DNA from: Hirsutella rhossiliensis
Lineage: Eukaryota > Ascomycota > Sordariomycetes > Hypocreales > Ophiocordycipitaceae
Length of the DNA: 64,000 bases
Direction of reading: 5' to 3'
Assembly: GCF_020360975.1 (NCBI RefSeq)
Contig: NW_025408672.1
Coordinates: 1,612,001 to 1,676,000, forward strand
How positions within the stretch are numbered: position 1 is the first letter of the stretch; the number at the start of each line of letters is the position of its first letter. A model generated the notes under the pieces. It was not told where the DNA came from. It searched no databases and was given only the letters and a program-made list of their open reading frames with translations. This document shows, piece after piece, positions 57,230-64,000 of the stretch. Both the position numbers and the translations under genes were made by a program.

Positions 57230-60200
57230 TATAACTATCTTTTTCTCTTATATTATTAAGGTCTTAATAAAGTTATAGTTTAGTTTTATTTTTCCTTAAT
57301 AATATTTAATAAGTAATATAAATAGTTTTCCCTTATTCTCTTATTTTACTATTTTATATATAGTTATAAGATATTTAACCGTGCCGATATATTAATAAGT
57401 CGGTAGTAATTTAATAGGGATTTATTACCGATTTAGTAGCGTCTCCTTACGCTAATAAGTTTCCTTACCTTACTTAGTTTTACGCCTCTTTTTCCTAGTT
57501 AAGCGAGTAGTATATTCTTTAATAAGCTCTTAGCTATTCGCTATATCTTTAATATCGACCTATTAGTTATATATAGCTAGCTATCCTTTTTATTTAATAA
57601 GGAAAAAGGTATTACTCTTAGATCTCTTTTAGTCTTTAATCTCTTAGACTTCTTATTTACCTTTATTATCCTCTAAGTCTAGTATTAGTAAGGTTTCTCT
57701 ATCTTTATAGGTGCCTTTTCGCTCCTTCTATAGCTCTAAGAAACTAATATAGAGAACGTTATAGAGGTATAAGTACTTCTTAAGGAGTATAAGATAATAT
57801 AATTACTTTTTAATAGCTTATAAGACCTAAAACAGTCTAATATACTTAGGTAAGAGTTTTTCTTTTTATCTTTAAGGCATAAGTTCTTTATTAATAGTAC
57901 TATAAGGTCTCTTACTTTTAGTATAAGCGGTTAGTACCTTAAATTATAGTATTTTGCTTACGATTTAATAGCCTTTCCTTAGTATTCCTTAAGCCTCTTT
58001 TATAGCTTTTATAGCTTAGTAACTCTTACTCTTACTTTAGGTACCCCCCTTTAAATAATATTATCCTTAATATTAATATAGAAGTTTAGTTAGTAACCTA
58101 TTAACGCTTTATTAAGTAATAACCTAGTTATTACGTTCTTTATATTATTATATATAAATTAAGTAATATATAGGAGTAACGCTTAGTTAGTTTATTTTAA
58201 GTTAGTAAAGTATCTTAAGTAGTACTATATAGCTTAGTTTATTTATTTTATTTACCTATTAGTTTATAGGTAGAATACTATTAATAGCCTACGTTTTACT
58301 TATAAAATAAAATAGAGATCTAACTAAAGCTTACTTATAAATAAGGACCCTTTATTTAAGATAATGCTTTTTAAAGGTCTATATATTAATTTAACTTAGT
58401 AATAGAATAATTCTATTAGCTCTAGAGCTATTATTATCTTAGAGATAAGAAAGAAAAAGTAATACTTAGTATATCGGTCTATAATTACTAAAATCGTATT
58501 AATATCTTATCTATTATACTATACTTTAAGTAAACCTATAGTAAAGTCTATTAATAATTCTTCCTATAGTTATATAAGATATAGTAACGATTATATAGTA
58601 CTATAGGGGCGATGCCTCTTAAATACTATACCTTAATATACTAAGTATAACTAAACGTATTTATTTATATCTTTTATTATTCTATCTTAGTAAAAGTTCC
58701 TTATTAGTAGTTCGCTAGTATATTAAGAGCTAAAGTATCCTATTAATAGATCGTTATAAAAGAGCTATATTAGCTCTTACTATAAGGCTGCTTTTAAAGG
58801 TACTATAATATAACCCTTTTATAGTAGTAGTTTATCTAAGCGTACTAACTAAAAACCCTTCCTTTTTAAAAAGTCTTTAGTTTCCTTTAGCTTACTAATT
58901 ACTATATTAACCGACTAAGTACGTTTTAGTAACTCTAGTAATAGTTCTAGAACTTTTATTATATAAACCTTTATATAGTAAGCCGCTTCTTTAGCGGTCT
59001 TCCTTAAGAGTAACTATTTATAACTAGCTCTCTCTTTAGCTTAATTAGCTAATTATTTAGGTCTTACGCTTAAATTATTATAGCTTCGCTATAGATAAGC
59101 TTATATATTTTCCTTATATAAAAGCACTTTACTACGCTTATATTAACTTAAGGTTAAGTATCTCTTTACCTTTAAAAACGCCTTATTATTTCTCTATATA
59201 GATATAGTATTAATAGTAGCTAGGTTCGCTTATATCTTTATTAATAGCTTTATAGATAAGGGCTTCTTACCTTTATATCTAAGTATTCTTAATAGCGCGT
59301 TTACTAGGTTTAATTTACTTATATAATACTTAATTATAAAGTTAAATAGTACTAAATATATATACTATCTTACTTACCTCCTATTTAAGGAGGTCTAGTA
59401 TATAAATATTTAGAGGTTATAGTAGTCTAATAATACCTTTACTTTATATACTGCCCTTTTAACGTAATATTACTAGTATTTAAATAACTTAATAATAGCG
59501 AATAGTTCTTAGTTTAAAATACTATAATTAAGTTTAGCTTTAGTAAAATTCTTTAAATAAAACATAATCGGATAATAACGCCCTTTATTATTAAGTTAAG
59601 AGATAATTCCTACTATCGCGAATTATAATATATTAATTTCGATATAAATATATCTTTTAGATTATAATATTAAAGGAGTAAGGCTCCTTAAAAAGCATCC
59701 TTAAGAGCTTAAAACGCTACCTATTTAGTAAGGTTTAGCTCTATACTCCCTAGCTTCTTCCTATACTTACTCCCCTTTAGTAATATAGTTAAGGGCGCTA
59801 TAACTTAAAAGTACCTATATATAAATTATTAGTAAAAATTATAAAACTTAAGGAAAACCTAAATATTATAATAGGTTATAGGTTTAGGCTATTAAGCTAT
59901 TACCTTTACTTATTAAGGGTCTATCGATACCTTATTAATAGATAAAATAAACCTAAGGAACTTAACTAACTATTAATAAAAGATATACTTAGATAGTTTT
60001 ATATAGAGCTCTATAGCCCTTAGCCTTTCTATTACTTATCCTAAGTATTTAATATATTCTTCTCTTATCTTAAAGTATATAAGTATATTATTAAGGTAGA
60101 CTATATAGATTATATCTACGAGCCCCTTAAGCGCTTAAGAAATATAGCTCTAAAACGTAGCTAGTATATTAGTAAGTTTAAAGGGTATTACTAAGTATTT

Positions 60201-61150
60201 AAAATATCTATAATACGTTTAAAAAGCGGTCTTTTATTTATCTCCTTCTTAAATTTAAATATATTAATATATACTTTATATATTAATCTTAGAAAAATAC
60301 TTAGCTCCTTAATAGCGGTTAATAATCTCTAAAATAAAACGTAAAGGGTACCGATTCTTTTATATAACCTAGTTAAGTCCTTAGTAGTCTATATATAGCC
60401 GTAAGGTACTATTCTTTTTTAAAATAAAAAGGATAAGCGCCCTAGCTAAGCTCTTTAACTCTTAGATTATTTTCCTTATTATTATATCTTAGATCTAGTC
60501 GCGTAATACTTAGAGTTCCCTTTATAATAAAGGGTAAATTAGTTTATAAAGGGGTTCTATATTAAGGATTAAATTAATTTAGTAATTTATTCCCTTTTTA
60601 GCTAGCAGTAAGTCGGATTTATTAGCTAAGAAAGTATCTTTAAACTAGTAAAGAGTTAGTAGGATTTTAGCCTATTCTTTTTATAAAATCCCTTTATCTT
60701 TATCTTTATCTAGTAATAAGATTAGCTTAATATTAAACGCTATTATATATACCCTTACTTTATTCTTATATTCTTAAAGGAATCTATAAAGGTTCTATAA
60801 GGTTTTACTACTTAGTTAATACTTAAACTACTACTATTATTTCTATAGGATAATATAAATACGTTTATCCGCTAAGGTAGTAAGTAATAAAAGGATTAGT
60901 ACTTAATTATTTAGCGTTAACTTATTAATACTAATATAGAAATAAGTAATTATCTTTTTAGTACCTCTTATATTTATTATTTAAAGTAGTACTAACTATA
61001 CTCTATACTCCTTTACCTTACTATTATTAAGCCTTAATAACTTAAGGTATAATAGCGCTACTTATAGTAATCCTTACTATTAAGTAAAGTATATATTTAT
61101 AAGGTTAACGGTACTATAAGTATCTAAGTATATAGGGACTTTAGTAGGGT
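57230..61150 (-). pseudogene. Gypsy-D pol (protease, RT, RNase H, integrase)
   Basis: Minus strand. The RT catalytic box is at 60087-60098 and reads Y-L-N-N in GLVDII-IVYLNNILIYFK; the family has YLDD and both Asp codons are lost. RNase H lies at about 59700-59000. Integrase lies at about 58900-57900 with LLIDFTIGLLKV at about 58530-58560 (Asp codon within 58540-58551). The C-terminus ends near 57230, just above the opposite-strand frame. Heavy RIP. Confidence 0.7.
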
Positions 61151-62340
61151 TTCGCTTTAATATCGTTATAAGAGTTTTAAGTAACTATCTTATAAGTATT
61201 AAGTTTACTAAAGGAGAGGCCTTTACCTTAATATCTTACCTTTTCCTTATTTTACGGTATTAAGTCTAAGAGTCTTTACTAAGGTTTCTACCTTTAAAGA
61301 ATTAATATATTCTATAAATAAGTATCCTAGCTTATTATATTAAAAATATATAATTCTTAATTAAGTAAAAGATCCTCTTCCTTAATAACTTCCCTTAGTT
61401 TAGCCCTTAGTAGGTATATTACTAGCTTACTAGTTATTAGTCGAATTAATAGTATTTCCTTAATAATTTAGCTTAGCTTATTAGCCTCTTTAATTCCTTC
61501 CCTTATATATACTACCTTAGGGTATAGTACTATTTCTATTCCTAGTTCCTCTAAGGGTAAAAGTAGTATTAATATATTACCTCTTATTAATAGTAGTATC
61601 TTAATATTATTAAGCGACTTATATAAGCTCCTCTTATTAATAGGTATAAATAGGTATTAAGTAGAGGTTAATTTAGTCTTAAAGTTATAGCTCTAACTTA
61701 ATAAAAAATATAAGAGTACGCGCCTTTTCCGATAGGTATTTAAAATACCTCTCTAAGGAGTTAAGGTATAAGCTAAACTTTAAGGGGGACTAGCTTTCTT
61801 ATTATCGAGCCTCCTTTAATTATATCGCTAATAGTATCTCCTTATTTATAGTATCCTTAATTAAGATAAGTATCTATTCTTTAAAGTATACTTAATCTAT
61901 ACTATATTTAGTTTAGTCGATCGGTATTTATTCTTTAAGGTATTAGCGCTATCTCGCTTTATAGTTACTATATATATAATCTATTATATAGAGGATCTTT
62001 ATTTTATCGTAATAAAAACGTCTAGGCGCTACCCTAAAGGCGTCCTCTAGATTATAAGTTTAGTCTAAACGTTTCTATATATTAGTAGGTTAAGATAATT
62101 AAGCGATATTTTTAATTTTAATCTTGCCTATATAACTACTATCTAATTTAGAGGAGTAAGACCGTCGACGCTTCCTTAAGCGGATAGCGATAGTACTAGC
62201 GCGTTTAGTAATTTCCTCTTTTAATTATATAACGCGATCTTATAGGCGTTTCGTCTCTTCTAGCTCTTTAACCTATACTTATAGAGCTATAAGCTTTTCC
62301 TTATAAGACGGTTATCTTACGCCTATAGGTAGCGATATCT
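61151..62340 (-). pseudogene. Gypsy-D gag
   Basis: Minus frame beginning below the 5' LTR: LKEEITKRASTIAIRLRKRR (62225-62160), YIGKIKIKNI, YNLEDAFRVAPRRFYYDKIK (62060-61995), then YFKE-ILILIKDTINKE-LLA (about 61890-61825). This resembles gag proteins of fungal Gypsy elements in position and composition, with a basic helical N-terminus and a capsid-type middle. No ATG remains; the start is taken from the LTR position. Confidence 0.55.
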
Positions 62341-62358
62341 TCGATATAGTTATAACGC

Positions 62359-62551
62359 TATATATATTATATTCTCCTTATTATAAGACTAAAGCTTATA
62401 AGAAGAGGGATTTTTCCTCTTTCGTTAAAATAGCGAGTAGTCTATAATATATAAGCGGGGTAAGTATAATTCCCTACCGATAAATTCCGATATATTAGTA
62501 CTATATACCCGAGTGCTTTATTAGTATATACCTCTTAATAGCGCTCTAATA
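62359..62551 (-). repeat. 5' LTR of Gypsy-D
   Basis: Direct repeat of 55055-55248. It keeps a few more C/G bases than the 3' copy (for example TTTCGTTAAAATAGCGAG against TTTATTAAAATAGTAAG). Confidence 0.82.
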
Positions 62552-63814
62552 ATTAAAGTAGGCTCCTTTTTTATATAGGCGGATAATTCCTCCTTCTCCT
62601 TTACTAGTACTAGTAATTAGGGCTCTAGAGCCTATCTTTACTTTAGAGCTACTCTTTTTCTTTTAGGCCTAGGGGCATAGAGTCCTCTTTATTATCTAAG
62701 GTAAGGAGCGGTTCTATCTTCGCTACTTAAACTACTATAAGCTACTTAGATAAAAGGAAGGGGCATTTTAATATAAAGTATATAGACGCACCGTAATATA
62801 AGTAGCGGCCGTTAGCTTTTTTTTCCTTAATTTCCTTACTTATTACTTACTTCGCCCGCTACTTAAAGAGTAGGATAGTATAGGGGATATTTAATAATAA
62901 CTTCTTACTACGTTTAGCTCGGTCTATATAAGTAGCCGATATTAAGGTATCTTTATTAGTATCGATAGTTAGCTATTCTTTTTATAAAGGGGCGGTAATC
63001 TTATTACCGCTATATAGTATATACTTATAAAGCTTTTAGAAATATAGCGTTTACTTATAGCCCTATACTACCTTTATTAACTAGCTTACGTACTTACTAT
63101 AGTTAATAAGTATAATTATAAGGATAAGTAGCTCTTATAAGGCTAGTATAATTAAGTTTTATAATTATATAAGCTTCGCGCTATCTTTTTATACTATAGT
63201 TCCCGCTACTTATAAGAGCGTCTCTTTAAAGTTAGGGAGGAATTCGCTAAAGGTCTACCTATCCTTTTACCTAAGGGTCTATAGCCTATCCTATACCTTC
63301 TCTCGCTCCTATATATTACCGAACGTATATATAAGGTATTAAAAGAAGTCCTATAGGTCGCGTCTACCCTTAGGGCTACCCTTATCCTAGAATCTAGAGA
63401 TCTACTATATCTAGGGCTTTAGTAGTATATAAAAGAGCGAATACTACGCTATATTATAATAGCCGTTTAGGCCTTATTTCTTATCTATTATAAACTTTAT
63501 CTATAGCTAGCTAAGGAAGAAGTAAAAGGACTTAAGCTTATTATCCTAAGTTAGCTAAGGAAGCGGCTTTTATATTAGTAGTACCGCCGCTATAACCGGT
63601 ATTATAGAGGTTATAGGGGTTAACGCTAGTCTTATAGATAGCTCCCTTAGTATAGTAAGAACCTTATTCTTCTCGCTAGCCGTCGGGCTTTTAATCGCTT
63701 TTAGGATAGCTATAATACTTCCTATCCGCTTAAGGGGTAGCGGGGTACTCCCTTAAGGAAGCGGCACCCTTTTTAAGGAGATATCTATTAAATCTATTAG
63801 TTAATAGCTTATAT
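62552..63814 (-). pseudogene. Gypsy-B copy 2 gag
   Basis: Minus frame between the 5' LTR (63815) and Gypsy-D. It contains RPIGLLLIPYIYVR (about 63350-63300), a capsid-like middle, and REAYIIIKLNYTS (about 63180-63130). The nucleocapsid zinc knuckle CX2CX4HX4C is at 62763-62804: the first Cys codons are TAC/TAT, the His is TAC and the last Cys is still TGC (FILKCPF). An acidic segment, LLTLDNKEDSMPLGLKEKE, follows near 62700-62640. This establishes that gag of this family runs on the minus strand, opposite to the frame at 37390-38277. Confidence 0.7.
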
Positions 63815-64000
63815 TATTATAGAGTAAGTAGAGGCGTATATATAGGTGCTATCTATAAGATAATATTAATAAGCTATATAGAGCTCTTTAATATATAGCT
63901 AGCCTATATATATATATAGGATCTAGCCCTTTATACGTAACTATATAGCTTAAGCTATAGCCTAAGCCTATAACCTATAATAGTTAAAGACTCTTATATT
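63815..64000 (-). repeat. Gypsy-B 5' LTR, cut by the window end
   Basis: The first 186 bp, colinear with 36594-36780 and 26881-27065. The rest lies beyond the window. Confidence 0.8.

Larger units (their letters stand above)
55055..62551 (-). mobile_element. Gypsy-D (Ty3/gypsy), complete, minus strand
   Basis: 5' LTR 62551-62359, gag 62340 to about 61150, pol to about 57230, an opposite-strand frame (55650-57193), 3' LTR 55248-55055. Total about 7.5 kb. It separates Gypsy-B pol (ending 55054) from Gypsy-B gag (starting 62552), so it inserted into Gypsy-B. I could not recognise a clean target duplication. Confidence 0.82.

Overview
The base composition points to a filamentous ascomycete (Pezizomycotina). 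Over most of the window CpA and TpG are almost absent and TpA is in large excess, while CpG survives. This is the mark of repeat-induced point mutation (RIP), which turns CpA into TpA on either strand. CAA/CAG/TGG codons have become TAA/TAG, and ATG has become ATA, so the frames are full of TAA/TAG with hardly any TGA or ATG. I see no intact host gene, no rRNA, no complete tRNA and no CRISPR array. The window is a graveyard of nested LTR retrotransposons, probably a heterochromatic AT-rich block.

Layout. 1-4320: end of a copia-A LTR, then a plus-strand copia-A copy (5' LTR and gag). Its LTR is split by a 1.9 kb LTR element (element F) that has a gag frame but no pol. 4321-8469: plus-strand Gypsy-1, cut off in its reverse transcriptase. 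8470-14768: complete minus-strand copia-A copy (i). 14769-19030: plus-strand Gypsy-2 pol. 19040-22690: two unidentified plus-strand coding relics. 23180-26880: minus-strand Gypsy-E pol. 26881-36442: Gypsy-B copy 1, split by a plus-strand copia-A copy (iii, 27608-34003). 36594-64000: Gypsy-B copy 2 on the minus strand, with its 3' LTR at 36594 and the start of its 5' LTR at 63815. It is split by copia-C (38350-50541, TSD CTATA) and by Gypsy-D (55055-62551). Copia-C itself carries copia-A copy (ii) (39281-45410, TSD AAGAT).

How the parts relate. Each element had its own gag, protease, reverse transcriptase, RNase H and integrase; almost all are broken by RIP. Copia-C and copia-A (ii) are the best preserved and, from the nesting, the latest arrivals. 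The most notable feature is that two unrelated Gypsy families (B and D) carry a third coding frame between pol and the 3' LTR on the opposite strand. In Gypsy-B it is present in two copies and has a 49-nt intron with good splice signals. Other points are a gag-only element, primer sites matching the initiator tRNA-Met anticodon arm in both copia families, a duplicated primer site enclosing about 270 bp of foreign DNA, and a sharp RIP boundary inside one copia-A copy.
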